Under the pieces are notes generated by a model. It made no database searches and had not been told where the DNA came from. It saw nothing but the letters and a program-made list of their open reading frames with translations. Positions 1-10,180 of a stretch of DNA of 64,000 nt are shown piece by piece. The position numbers were made by a program, and so were the translations under genes. The stretch is from Prorocentrum cordatum (Eukaryota > Sar > Dinophyceae > Prorocentrales > Prorocentraceae), in contig CAUYUJ010001311.1 of NCBI GenBank assembly GCA_963575745.1, positions 38,666 to 102,665 on the forward strand, read 5' to 3'. Each line of letters opens with the position of its first letter. The first letter of the stretch is position 1.

Positions 1-199
1 AGCGCCACCGAGAGGGGCACCCTGGGCCAGCCTCAAGTCGAGCCTGTCCCCCTACAGGGGGAGCTTCGATGATTTTTTTTTGTTATATAAAAAAAAACAT
101 TCCTCCTGTAAAGGCTAGGGACAGGCCCGACTTAAGGCCAGCCAGTCGGCAAGGCGCCCAGCGGCCTCGGCGGGGGGGCCGGGCAAATTCACATCAAAC
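1..199. other. No gene recognised; short T-run/A-run palindrome
   Basis: A run of T at about 69-78 is followed within 10 bases by a run of A (about 90-99), which could fold into a small hairpin. Nothing else is recognised. Confidence 0.4.
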
Positions 200-793
200 T
201 TTCCATTGCCACAACTAACTCCTGGAAATTGCCGTCAGCGTACACACCTGCAGCGACCCGAAAACTGCCACCCGACGATCTCCTCCACGCTGATCCCTTC
301 CAGCCTCCCGAAGATCGCCTTCAGCCTGCACTCCGCCTTCGCACGGACGACCTCCCCCACGACTCGACGGTCTCTTCCAGCGACTCGTAGAGCTGCTCCA
401 GCTTCGTCGCCCAGAAAAAAACGCCCTCGCGACGATCTCCGCCGGCGACTCGCAAGGCTGCTCCAGCGTGACCTCCATCCTCCTCCTGGTCGTCCTTCGG
501 CTCGGCGGTGAACCCTACAATGTCCGACACCTCAGCCCTCAGCGGGTCCCCGGTCCAAGATGAAGCGCTTCGCGCCGATCAAACTGGCCTTGACGAGCTC
601 CTTCACAACAAGGTCGCCCAGCGATGAAAAAGTGGACCTCCAGGGCGGCGCCGTTTGCATGGAACACCGCCGACGGCCCCACCACGGGCACGCTCATCCC
701 AGGGCTCCGCCCACAGCCCGGCCATGGCTCGCTGCAGACTGGCCGCTCTAAAATGCGCCTGCAGCAGCTGCGGGGGCCTCCGCCCACCAGAGC
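200..793 (-). pseudogene. Decayed retrocopy of an unidentified gene
   Basis: This stretch lies directly downstream, on the minus strand, of three tandem spliced-leader relics, which marks it as a reinserted cDNA. A start codon in good context lies near 725 (MAGLWAEPW...). Protein-like segments follow in shifting frames: VPVVGPSAVFHANGAALEV (about 690-630), GDLVVKELVKASLIGAKRF (about 615-555), then TKLEQLYESLEETVESWG (about 400-345) and AECRLKAIFGRLEGISVEE (about 330-270). No intron is needed between them, only frameshifts. I do not recognise the family. The 3' end is arbitrary because no poly-A or target duplication is visible. The retrocopy reading rests on the leader relics. The coding reading rests only on amino-acid composition. 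Confidence 0.45.
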
Positions 794-845
794 CTTGAGC
801 TAAAATGGTTTGAGTCAAAATGGTTTGAGCCACGTTGGCTACGGA
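794..845 (-). repeat. Three tandem relics of the dinoflagellate spliced leader
   Basis: Read on the minus strand, 845-824 is a 22-nt leader with four changes (it starts TCCGTAGCCA and ends GGCTCAAA). It is followed by two head-to-tail 15-nt leader 3' pieces at 823-809 (CCATTTTGACTCAAA) and 808-794 (CCATTTTAGCTCAAG). The 15-nt unit is what remains when trans-splicing uses the AG inside an older leader (CCGTAG|CC...). The array therefore records repeated rounds of trans-splicing and retroposition. It sits immediately 5' of the decayed coding region. Confidence 0.82.
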
Positions 846-1700
846 GGGTGGATGAGGAAACGAGGAGGAGAAGGAGGAGGAGGATGACCAAACCCAAGAC
901 GCATCAACGATGTTGAAGGAAGCCCTCTCTCCAAGTTCCCTCTTCAGATGTCCCCACAACGATTGATCGTCATTGCGGAAAGTGCCTCGTTGGAAAACAA
1001 ACGTCTGAGAATCCTCACTCGTGCCCGGAGAAGCCATTCCTAAGACTTCAGCACCGCGAGCAAGAGTAATTGCTGCGTCCTGAGAATCCTCCATCGTACC
1101 AAAACGCCAGACGTGGGACTTCAACACGGAGACTATGTGAGTGCTGCGTCCTGACAATGCTGAATCGTACAGGAACACAATTCGCGGGACTTCCACCATA
1201 CGAACTATTCAACTTTTGCAGACAGTTTGAGTTGAGTGTGCGCGACGCGAACGCGGGAACCACGGTTCGACAGGAGCCACGTTGTGAAAACTCCCCGCCC
1301 TCCATCGTTGAACCTGTTGCAAATTTCTAAAGCGAGTGTGCGTGGCGCTAAGACGAGACCTTCATTTTGAAAACGGTCCGCCCTCCACAATTGAAGCGGC
1401 TGAAAGCTTGTAAGACGAATGTGTGTGGCTGAAGCGAGAACGCGATTTTGAAATCCACCCGCCCTCCATACGTGAAGCTGTTGCAGATCTCGAACTGAAA
1501 ATTCATAGTGGAAAGGGGGTCTCAGACGTAACGCCTGGCCCGACAAGCCGACACGTGTTCGTGTGCGACAGGGAGGAGCTGTTTGCAAGGACGAGGGTAG
1601 GTGGAGGAGGGGAAGGGTGAGCAGTTCGTTTTGTTTCCAAAGCTTTCATGATTTTGAAGAAGGAGGAGGAAGAACATGGCGAGGTGGCGGAGAAGGATCA
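846..1700 (+). repeat. Composite dispersed repeat, copy A (GGA-bounded)
   Basis: The element begins at a GGA-rich run (868-890). Next come a shared block starting near 905 (CATCAACGATGTTG) and two diverged units of about 70 bp (about 1075-1215). Then come 83-bp units whose anchor (GAATGTGTGTGGC-like) occurs at 1233, 1333 and 1416, and a conserved tail near 1565 (GTGCGACAGGGAG) running into another GGA-rich stretch. The left block recurs at 20.1 kb. The 83-bp units and tail recur at 23.3-23.85 kb and, inverted, at 55.8-56.5 kb. No protein is predicted. This is the only copy in the window in which both modules are adjacent. Confidence 0.7.
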
Positions 1701-1955
1701 GGAAAAGAAAGTGGATTAATTAAAAAATGAAACGCATTTCACGGGCGCTGGCCTTGGGAACAGTCGGCGTCGTGTTTAAACTAGGCCCCCCCCCAAAAAA
1801 CATTCGGCGCTGTCGAACAGAACCAGGGGGACTCTCCTCCCCTCTCCCCCCCTCCCCGACCCCCCCCGACCCCGGCGCCCCCCCTGGCGCCGGCCCCAGC
1901 GCGCTGGCGGCGGCGACGGTGGTGGCGGCGGCGGCGGCGGCTGGCAGCGCCGACG

Positions 1956-2296
1956 CCCACACCCGCGCCCACACCCACACCCACGCCCACGCCCACGCCC
2001 ACGCCCACACCCACGCCCAGGCCCAGGCCCACACCCGCGCTCACGCCCACGCCGACGCAAACGTTCAAACGCACGCCCCACCCGCGCCCACGCCCACGCC
2101 CGCGCCCACGCCCACGCCAACGCCCGCGTCCACGCCCACGCCCAGGCCCAGGCCCAGGCCCACGCCCACGCTGACAAGCACGCCCACGCCCACACCCGCG
2201 CCCACGCCCGCGCCCACGCACACATCCACGCCCACGCCCAGGCCCACGCCCACGGATACGCCGACGCCCACGCCCACGCCCACGCCCACGAAATGC
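1956..2296. repeat. 6-bp minisatellite, (CCCACG)n with variants
   Basis: About 340 bp of CACGCC/CACACC/CAGGCC hexamers. The many open frames across it are low-complexity artefacts. Confidence 0.9.
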
Positions 2297-2411
2297 GCTC
2301 TGTCCTATGTAACCGCGCTGCCAGGCCTGCGAGCGGGCTGCCACGGAACAGTCGGGTGCGGCTAGGAGCAGCCAGTGGGGTGCCACCCACGGCGAGGGGC
2401 GCACCCCAACT

Positions 2412-2740
2412 CGCAACCTGTCTGGAGGAGGAGGAGGACGACGACGAGGAGAAGAAGGAGGAGGAAGAGGAGGAGAGGAGAGGAGGAGGAGGAGGAGGAG
2501 GAGGAGGAGGAGGAGGAGGAGGAGGAGGAGGAGGAGGAGGGGAGGAGGAGGAGGGAGGGAGGGAGGAGGGAGGAGGAGGAGAGGAGAGGAGGAGGAGGAG
2601 GAGGAGGAGGAGGAGGAGGGAGGAGGGAGGAGGAGGAGAGGGAGGAGGAGGAGAGGAGAGGAGAGGAGAGGAGAGGAGAGGAGAGGAGAGCAAGGAGGAG
2701 GAGGAGGAGGAGGAGGAGAGGAAGGAGGAGGACGGAGAGG
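2412..2740. repeat. GGA/GAG trinucleotide array
   Basis: Purine-only tract of about 330 bp built from GGA, GAGAGG and GGGAGGA variants. Confidence 0.92.
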
Positions 2741-3635
2741 GGAAAGAGGCGGGAGGAGGGGAGGGCAGAACGTGGGGAGAACGGTCGAGGGGAGGGGGCG
2801 GGGCGAGCAGGAGAAGAGGACGCGTAGGCCAAGACAGCAACACAGCACCCCGGAAGACAGTGCATTGTCGGCTGGCGCATCTCATCCGGATGGCCCGCAT
2901 AAGTATCCAAAACAGGCCCCCTAACCTCTCGGAGGGAACCTAAGTTAGGAGGGCCGAACACATTAGGGGTACATAAAGGGGGTCTGATTGTTCTGCAGAT
3001 GTGCGGAACCAGCCCACCCAAAAACATTCTTTAGAAAACAGAAGCGGAGACCACATTGCGACCACGGTTTTCACCATGTTGTCAAATATTCAAGGTTGGG
3101 GATCCTTTGATCCTCGATGACCGCGGGCCGCTTCTCCGCTGGGCCGACGCATCTCGGCCTGGCGACGTCCACCAAACCCTCACCAGACCAAGAGGCGGCG
3201 CTCCTTCCAGTGGCCGAGCCGGATGGCCATCGCGCAACCACAACGATCATCAACGAAAGGAACCCGAACCATTTGGGAGAGGACCTGAGCTGAGAGGCCC
3301 AAGACATTAGGGATAGGGGGTCTTTGCTGCAGATGTATCAAGCCGGACGGCCCATAATCATCATCTCTGTCCTTGGGGTGCGCTGTGGAAAGAAGCTCGA
3401 AGGGAATCCCGCGTGGAGACGGGACCCCCAGCCCCCCAAAAAGCAGAGATCGTCCCAAAACCTCAATCCTCGAACCTCGCTCTGAGTCAAGGACGGCGAC
3501 CTAAGCGAGGCCACGCCTCAATTATGCAATTAGGGCTGGGGGGCCATTGTGGTTCTCGAGGGCACGAGGAGTCGCACATCAACAGCACCCGGGCTGGTCT
3601 CTGGCCACGGCTGGCCTCGGCCATGACGAGGTTAT
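2741..3635. other. No gene recognised; one duplicated segment
   Basis: Two diverged copies of a segment of about 65 bp (ACATTAGGG...GGGGGTCT...CTGCAGATGT) lie at about 2957-3025 and 3300-3350. No coding signal is convincing. Confidence 0.4.
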
Positions 3636-3639
3636 TTTC

Positions 3640-3781
3640 CCCCTCCTCCTCCTCCTTTTCCTCCTCCTCCTCCTCCTCCTCTCCTCCTTTTCCTCCTCCT
3701 TTTCCTCCTCCTCCTCCTCCTCCTTTTCCTCCTCCTCCCCTCCTCTCCTCCTTTTCCTCCTCCTCCTCCTCCTCCCCCTCC
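3640..3781. repeat. TCC trinucleotide array
   Basis: Pyrimidine-only tract with interspersed TTTTCC units. Confidence 0.92.
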
Positions 3782-3887
3782 CGAACCCAAACAAATCCGG
3801 ACTTCAACGTCTTGACTGTCTCCAAGGGGCTGCACGATCCGTGCCGGCCCGTTCGTTTCGCATGCCCGCAGCCCCATTCGGAGAGCT

Positions 3888-4013
3888 GGCCATCGCTCGG
3901 ACGTCCATTCCCTGGGCATGTTTCGATGTCGTGCGCGTCTTTTTTTCGCAAGGTGATCCAAGATGCTCCTCGATGGTTCTCGCAAAGAGAAGTGCACACG
4001 TCCGAGCGATGCC
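3888..4013. mobile_element. Foldback element, family B (MITE-like)
   Basis: The ends are inverted repeats: GCCATCGCTCGGACGT at the left and, on the opposite strand at the right, GGCATCGCTCGGACGT. A second copy with the same ends and a similar interior (GATGGTTCTCGC near the right end) is at 30470-30597. About 126 bp, with no coding capacity. Confidence 0.65.
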
Positions 4014-4785
4014 AAGAACGGGAGGAGGGGAGTGGGAGGAGGGCCTGCGTCCCCGTGCAGAGGGGAGCCAGGAGGCCCGATGTTGAGGTCAACATGCCCA
4101 AGCTGGGTGAAAGAAAGCATCCTCTCGTCGTCCGCCTCCAGGAGGTGCATGATGTAGAATGAATTGCCCCCCGTCGCCATGTCCGTTCGGCTGAATATCT
4201 CACTGTACACCCGACGCTCGCTCCTCTCGACGAGGACGTGCGCCTTCTCAACTAGCTCGCCTCGCAAGCGGGCTTCGGGCTGGACTAGACTATGTCCAGT
4301 TGACTCAAGGTCAGCGACACTACACCACCAGAGTATGAACGCAGTGCGGGTGACCTCCTGACAAGAAATCCGCCACCATGCCCCCAGGCACGTTGAGGCG
4401 TGGTAGACTGTCAAGCGATGGACGATACCTCAAAAAAAACGGGTCGTACGGGAGGTGGCACAGCGACCCTACGCCGCAATTTGCACGGGCCGCCAGCGCG
4501 GCACGCTGTTGGAAACGAGGGCTCACGCGCAACCTTGCGCGGGCAGGTGACGCGCGAATGTCGGCACAGACGGCCCCGTGCTTTTGCGCCGCCCAGGTGC
4601 TGTCTGGTGGGGTCTCGCAATCAGTCTTGTGAGCTCCGCCCCTCGAGGTTCCCCCCCCCCGGACCCTCTCGACGCGCTTGCTTGCTCGCGTGCATCCACC
4701 ATCCGGTGCTCGAAGGGTCGACACACAGTGATTCGCTGGCACGGTGGCAATCTGTCGCAGGCACCTGGATGTAGAAAGGGGAGAG
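4014..4785. other. No gene recognised
   Basis: Mixed-sequence DNA without a supportable reading frame or repeat. Confidence 0.4.
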
Positions 4786-4993
4786 TGCAGAGAGAAAGAG
4801 AGAGAGAGAGAGCGAGAAAGATAAACAAACAAGAGCAAACAACACACAAGACAACATACACATATGCAGATGTGTGCAGATGTATGTGCATACGTATACA
4901 ACATGATATAGCAAAACGTATCCACGTATGTATACCTAGAGTGCGGATATATATATATATATATATGTATACCGATATGTATATATACATACA

Positions 4994-5038
<45 letters not shown>

Positions 5039-5105
5039 AGAGAGACACACACAACAATACATTTATATACATATGTATATACATATATAGAGAGAAAGAG
5101 ACAGA
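4786..5105. repeat. GA and TA microsatellites
   Basis: A GA run at 4788-4816, ATACAT/TATA-rich DNA from 4850, a long uninterrupted TA run at about 4998-5034 and a final GA run near 5088-5108. Confidence 0.9.
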
Positions 5106-5489
5106 GAGGGATAGCGACATCGGCCAGGGAATGGTGCAACTTCCAATTGAGCCGACGATGACGGCAACAATCAGACATGAATCCAGAAGGTACCGGTGGC
5201 TTCTGATTACACATGCTGCTCCGTGAACAATGACAAGCGACATGGATTTATATGACCCTGCACGGAGCGGCTCGTCTCAAGGAACGCAATTATTCCATCT
5301 ACTATCGAAGAGGCCCAAAGACTTGACCCATTCCCGTCACAACTCAACTGCCTTGTGCAACCCACGCAGCTCCGCATCGAACGCCGATACCGTCTCCGTT
5401 TCAGCTCGGCTCCAGAGGCAAGCCAGCACTCTCTCTGGATGCCGACATTGTGACCCCTGTGGCCGACCAACTGGACTCCATCTGGGGAA
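5106..5489. other. No gene recognised
   Basis: No homologous exon, RNA gene or repeat identified. Confidence 0.35.
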
Positions 5490-5585
5490 ACCACAAGGTA
5501 CCAATACCGCCACTCCCCGGACCTCTCCTGGGGCGCGTTCTGACCAGGATTTCGGGGCGAACCCAGCGGTGGCGACGAGGGCCCC
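5490..5585. repeat. Dispersed repeat family G, copy 1
   Basis: Shares an approximately 90-bp block (ACCAATACCGC... TCTGACCAGGAT... GTGGCGACGAGGG) with 29225-29335 and 42425-42520. No terminal repeats were seen. Non-coding. Confidence 0.6.
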
Positions 5586-5845
5586 CTAGGAGGCCCCAAT
5601 AGGGGAAAACGAGGAAAGGGCAGAGGCATTGGTACCTCTTCCTCCTCCGACCATCTTCAAGGGGCCCTGGGACACACAAATAAATACACACAAGTAACAG
5701 GATTCCCCACATTTTCCTATATTTTCTGGGTTCTTGTCCTCCCCCCCACTTCCAATTTTTTCCCATACGTTCCTGGGGATCGACGATTAATTGTGTCTGT
5801 GTGTTTCTTCCTCCTCAGACCATCTGCCCCGCCTCTGCCGACAGC

Positions 5846-6960
5846 GGGCTGGCAGCGCGCCGTGCGCCAGGAGCGGGCGGACACGCTCGGAGCGAGCTCC
5901 GCGGCAGCAGGCCGGCAGCAACGCTGAGGGCGCAAGGCGCTCCCAGAGCGAGGCGGCAGGCTCGGAGTGAGCTCCCTGACGACAACGCTGGCAGCTCGAC
6001 GGGCGATGGCCTTCTGTTGCATCTTCGGGGGACCTTGCCTGTCCCATCGTGCCCCGATCTGCCTATCCGCATCGAATCCGTGTCGAACCCATGTCGGACT
6101 CGTCGAATCCGCGTCGAGTCCACATCGAATCCACGCCGAGTCCGCGTCGAGTCCGCATCGAGCCCGCGTCTGGCACAAGGGAAGGTACCAATTCTGGAGA
6201 CGGACGAGGCCCCCCGAAGATGCAGCCTGGCTGGCCGTCGGCCGGCACGCTCGGGATCGGCCTCCTGGCAGCAGCGCTGGCAGCGCGATGCGCGATGAGC
6301 AAGCAGGCACGCTCAGAGCGAACCTCCTCGGGCAACGATGGCTGCGCGCCGACCGGAATGCTCGGAGAGCCCCCTGCCGGTCCTGGCAGCAGCGCCGGCA
6401 GCGCGACGTGCTCGGGGCGTCCTGAGCGATCTTCCGCCGACTGCGCTGCGATGTGCGGCGGGCGCGAGCCCGCGCGCTAAGAGTGGGCTTCCTGACAGCA
6501 GCGCGGGCAACGCGATGTTCACCGGACGCGAGCTGGCAAGCTCGGAGAGCGCTTCCTGGCAGCAGCACTGGAAGCAACGCTGGCAACGCGACGTGCGCCG
6601 CAGGCCTGCGGGCACGCTCTGAGGGCGCTTCCTGCTGACGGCGCTGGCAACGCGACTTGCGTCAGACAAAGACGCTCGGAGTGGGCTCCTTTCGCTGGCA
6701 GCAAGCTGGCACGCTCGGAGCTGACTCCCTGCCACTAGTAATGGCAACAACGCTGGCAGCGACGATGTGCGCCAGACAAGAATCGGCAAGCTCGAAGTGT
6801 GCTTCCTGCTGACAGCACTGGCACAACGATGTGCGCCAGACGCAAGCCAGCACGCTCGAGTAGCACGCTTGAGCATCCTACTAACAACGCTGATAGTGCG
6901 CAAAATGAACCAGAAGCGAGCTGGCACGCTCGCGAAGCTCACCAAAGGCACGCGGGAGGT
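5846..6960. repeat. Irregular tandem repeat, with a 12-bp minisatellite inside
   Basis: The phrase CACGCTCGGAG...CTTCCTGGCAGCA...GCGCTGGCAACGCGA recurs with spacings of 58-80 bp (for example near 5883, 5959, 6248, 6308, 6538, 6614, 6710 and 6790). From 6055 to 6175 an embedded 12-bp unit (TCCGCGTCGAG) repeats about ten times. Part of 5.97-6.24 kb also contains inverted copies of a GATGCA...CTTCGGGGG block. Long frames here are repeat artefacts. Confidence 0.7.
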
Positions 6961-7494
6961 ACACTGTCCTGGGGCACCTGCAGTGAGGACACTACTTCGG
7001 CACACAGTCAGAACCCTTCTTTCTCGCATAACTCAGCGCTAGTGTGATGAGAGCGACTTTGGCTAATCGCTCAAGGCTCATGGCTGCAATGGTTATTGCG
7101 TCGATCACACATCCGCTTCTTTCTGGTACCTGCTCATTCTTCATTACATGCGATTTCATCCTGCACATCTTGCTCCATTATCCCCCCCTCGTTGCATCTC
7201 TCTTCTATCCGCCATGCCTGGACCTCGTCTGGACACCTAAGCGAAATATTTGCAAAAGGCGGCTGGGCCGTATACGGGTTCAACTGCAGTGCGGTTGTTG
7301 GACGAAAGGCCAACGCAGGAATGACAATGAGCCCAATGATGCAAGTGATGATGATGCTCATGATGATGCTGATGATGTTGATGATGATGATGATGAGGAG
7401 GAGGAGGAGGAGGAGGAGTTCAGGAAAGGCCATATCTCGCGAGGCGTGGCGTGCAGGGCGACGCGGTCTAAAGCTACAGCATCTTGGGCACGCG
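6961..7494. other. 3' flank of the lyase exon; GATGAT microsatellite
   Basis: GATGAT/GATGCT repeats at about 7325-7400 run into a short GGA tract (7397-7418). Downstream of the lyase stop codon on the minus strand. No poly-A signal could be identified with confidence. Confidence 0.5.
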
Positions 7495-7913
7495 TCACAC
7501 TGTAAACTCACTGACGGGCACGTCAATCATCTTCAAACTTACTAGCTGCGCCTTCAACGCCTCATACTCAGCGGCATCCAGATCACGCTTCGGTAGCCGT
7601 GAGGGGCCGACGTCCATTCCAGACATCTTGATGATGTTCTTCTGTACATTCTTCCCCTGGGATTCGAACTGGCCGAACAGGGAGCACAGCCTGGCGTTTT
7701 CGGCCTGCTTCGCCCAAGCAAGGGCTTTGTCACCCGACTGATAGGCCTGAATTGCCTCGCGTAACGACGGCGCGTAATTCACAGTCGAGGAAACAGCAGC
7801 ATCCGCGCCCAAGTCGAACGCGGCCAACGCCTGCTCGTCGCGGCCAAACAACATGTTGTACTTGCCATTCTTCACCTGCTTGCACAAGGAGAAGTCCATA
7901 AGGCCCGCCACCA
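7495..7913 (-). CDS. N-acetylneuraminate lyase-like protein, C-terminal exon
   Basis: Encodes the C-terminal half of an NPL/NanA-type aldolase (DHDPS superfamily TIM barrel), which splits N-acetylneuraminate into N-acetylmannosamine and pyruvate. The reading LMDFSLCKQV...MLFGRDEQ...LGADAAVSSTVNY is the family block around the bound sugar (FGxDE, GAxGAVGSTYN). IIKMSGMDVGPSRLP and a helical end follow, then a TGA stop at 7497-7495. The 5' exons are at 24.45-25.24 kb on the same strand and in the right order. The exon start is uncertain. The only nearby acceptor is CAAG|GCGTGGTGGCGGG, whose phase fits exon 1 but not an obvious donor after exon 2. That acceptor and its first bases nearly duplicate the start of exon 2. 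This could be the end of the same gene or of a deleted paralogue. Confidence 0.85.
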
Positions 7914-7944
7914 CGCCTTGGCGCGGCTGGTGTGTGAATCTACA

Positions 7945-8455
7945 CGTGTTTGTTTGTGTGTGTATGTGTGTGTGTGCGTGTCGGCGCTAGCGCTGCCCGG
8001 GTCTCCCCTCCCCAGCAAGGTACCGTCTCTCGTCTTTCCCTCTGCCTCCTTGCGGCTGTAAGCCGTGCGCTCTGGTCGAGCGCACGCGCGCCGTTCTCCG
8101 TCGCCTGCCTTCCGCCTGGCGGGACCCTCCCCCAACAGTCCGTTGCTCTCTCGCCGTCCTTCGTCCCTCTGTCGCATCGGCCACCACTGCCCGGGTGGCC
8201 CATGGCGCAGGGTTTCCCGCTTCGGAGGGCCTGGCGCGCGCGAGGCCTGCGCGCGGGGGAGCATGACTTTCTACGCCTAGTCGCTGCGCGCGATGCCGCG
8301 ACCGCTCAGAAGTCTATGTGAATGTGTGCGTGCGTGTGCGCGCGCGGGTGTGTGTGTGTGTGGAGGTGTGTGTGTTTGTGTGTTTGTGTGTGTGTGTGAG
8401 TGTGTTTGTGCGTGCGTGCGTGCGTGCGTGCGTGTGTGTGTGTGTGTGAACGTGA
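7945..8455. repeat. TG microsatellites
   Basis: TG-rich blocks at about 7947-7982 and 8318-8450, the second with TGCG variants. The DNA between them (8.0-8.3 kb) shows no gene. Confidence 0.9.
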
Positions 8456-9337
8456 AATACGGCTTGCGAATCACCATATTGGCATCAAACGGGCTCTAAC
8501 CCGTCCTGCCGCCGTGCATGGGCAATGTCTGTTCCACGGCCGCATCCTGACACACCCCGGCCTGGCAGCAATACTGAAGAGGAGGACTGATGAGGAGGAA
8601 GAGGAGGGGGATGAGGAATCATTGACTCTGGAGCTCACCCTCAATGAGGGACCTTGTATGTTGGGTGGGCGGATGGTTGTCAGGATCTTCATCAGGCTAC
8701 GGTGGAAGAAGATAACGCGCGAGTCGACCGCTGAGGGCGTGTTGACTGCCAGAGCTATGCTTCAAACATGACGTCAGTGGTCAACCACAGCCTAATATGG
8801 GACGCACAGAGACATACTAATACTACATGTCCTCCTCAGAGGCGCGCGTCCGACCCGAACATATAGTATACCCATGGTGTAGTATATCGCTTCCCGAGCG
8901 GTGTGGCCAGAAAGCGCCCGCCACGACGCATATACTACAAGATTTCTCGGTGCGCGCGGCGCCCCTGGGAGGGCGACGGACATATAGTATAAGTATGTTG
9001 GGGTGATGCCGATAATAAATGCAGCAGTTAGTTTTCGTTACACTGATCTTCGCTCCAAGCTCGCACTAGTAAAGCACTTGCAGAGTAGCGCCCTTTCTTC
9101 TGATCATGTATCATAGGCTCTATAGCTTACCCTCGGTGCGGATCCTTGTACATTGGGTGGGTGATGGTGGTTTTGAAACGGGGAGAGTGGGTCAAAGTCC
9201 TCGAGCCCGTGTTTACTCGCATCTTCGTTCGACGTATCCAGCGTCACTCGCCTGTTCAACATTCTTTTCAGCACGATTGCAGCCAGCCATATTGGTTGAT
9301 GTTGTTGCAGCCGTCCCTATAAGAGTTCGAATGTCAG
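8456..9337. other. No gene; clustered ATATAGTATA motifs at 8808-8998
   Basis: Five copies of a 10-bp AT-rich motif in alternating orientation lie in GC-rich surroundings (near 8812, 8862, 8880, 8929 and 8982). The second and third form an imperfect palindrome centred on CCATGG at about 8870. Short GGA tract near 8595. Nothing coding. Confidence 0.45.
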
Positions 9338-9475
9338 ACATTGAGAGGATGAGGAGGAGGAGGAGGAAGAGGAGGAGGAGGATGTGGAGGAGGAGGAAGA
9401 GAAGGGAAAGTAGGAGGAGGACGAGGAGGAGAAGGAGGAGAAGGATGAGGGGGAGGGGGGGGAGGAGGAGCTCGC
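9338..9475. repeat. GGA/GAG array
   Basis: Purine tract of GGA, GGAAGA and GGATG variants. Confidence 0.9.
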
Positions 9476-9960
9476 AGATCTCTGTAGAGGCACCGCAGCC
9501 CTCCAAGACAGCTCGGCGATTTGGCACAGCGCCCCAAAACTAGCCCCTCACAGCCCCCAAGCGGGCCCCAAACATCCCCCAAGCGGCCCCCAAGCAGCCC
9601 CCAAACTAGCCCCAAGCAGCCTCTACGATTAAGTCGGCCGTGTCCTTCTACCGGAGGAAGACCACGTGTCTCACTGGGCTGTTCACCAGGATAGCCTCTT
9701 TACGACGCGCCCGACGACCACCAAACCCACGACGGAACGCACCTGCCATGGGGTGCCACGGTCCAAGGGTCACAGACCAAGGACAACCTCGAAGTTTCGC
9801 TGCTGATTTCTCCTCGCGGGCAATGGCAAACCTCCCTGGGCGAAAGACCAGCGCCCAACGGCTGACAAACTCGTGCTCGTCGACTTCGCCGACATCGGCA
9901 TCAACATCGGCGGCGCAAGATTAAAGAGCAGGTCGCCAGCTCTTCTCTGGTTGTCCAGAC
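9476..9960. other. No gene; short CCCCAAGC minisatellite
   Basis: CCCCCAAGC/CCCCAAAC units repeat at about 9541-9620. They resemble the CCCCAAGAGG arrays at 28.7 and 37.5 kb. Confidence 0.45.
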
Positions 9961-10040
9961 CACCAACGATGGCTGGGGCCTTGACGCCGCGTGGCTGACG
10001 TGGGCCACCACCAACGACTAGCTTCCTGGCTGATGGGTCT

Positions 10041-10180
10041 GCCCCACAGCTGACTGCCCCCTTGCGGCATGCCACTTCTGCGCCCGACACTTCTGGTTCT
10101 CCCAGCAGCATGGCCGCACAGTGCCCCGCTGCGAGTGGTGCATGCGCCAACGGTGGATCATGGGGTCGTCCGCTAAACAA
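10041..10180 (+). pseudogene. Cys-rich zinc-binding-like fragment
   Basis: One frame reads WVCPTADCPLAACHFCARHF followed by a Cys-x2-Cys pair (PRCEWC), with a stop just upstream. The pattern C-x4-C-x4-C-x2-C ... C-x2-C suggests a zinc-binding module, as LINE ORF1 proteins often have. Alternative: chance in a GC-rich frame. Confidence 0.3.

Noticed and set aside
1776-2900. Very long proline/leucine/serine or glutamate/glycine frames over GGA, CCCACG and TCC arrays (also at 40-42, 45 and 47 kb)
   Set aside because: They are translations of trinucleotide or hexanucleotide repeats, open in several frames at once, with no domain or splice support.
9640-9960. tRNA or other small RNA gene
   Set aside because: No cloverleaf or internal promoter boxes could be recognised by eye.
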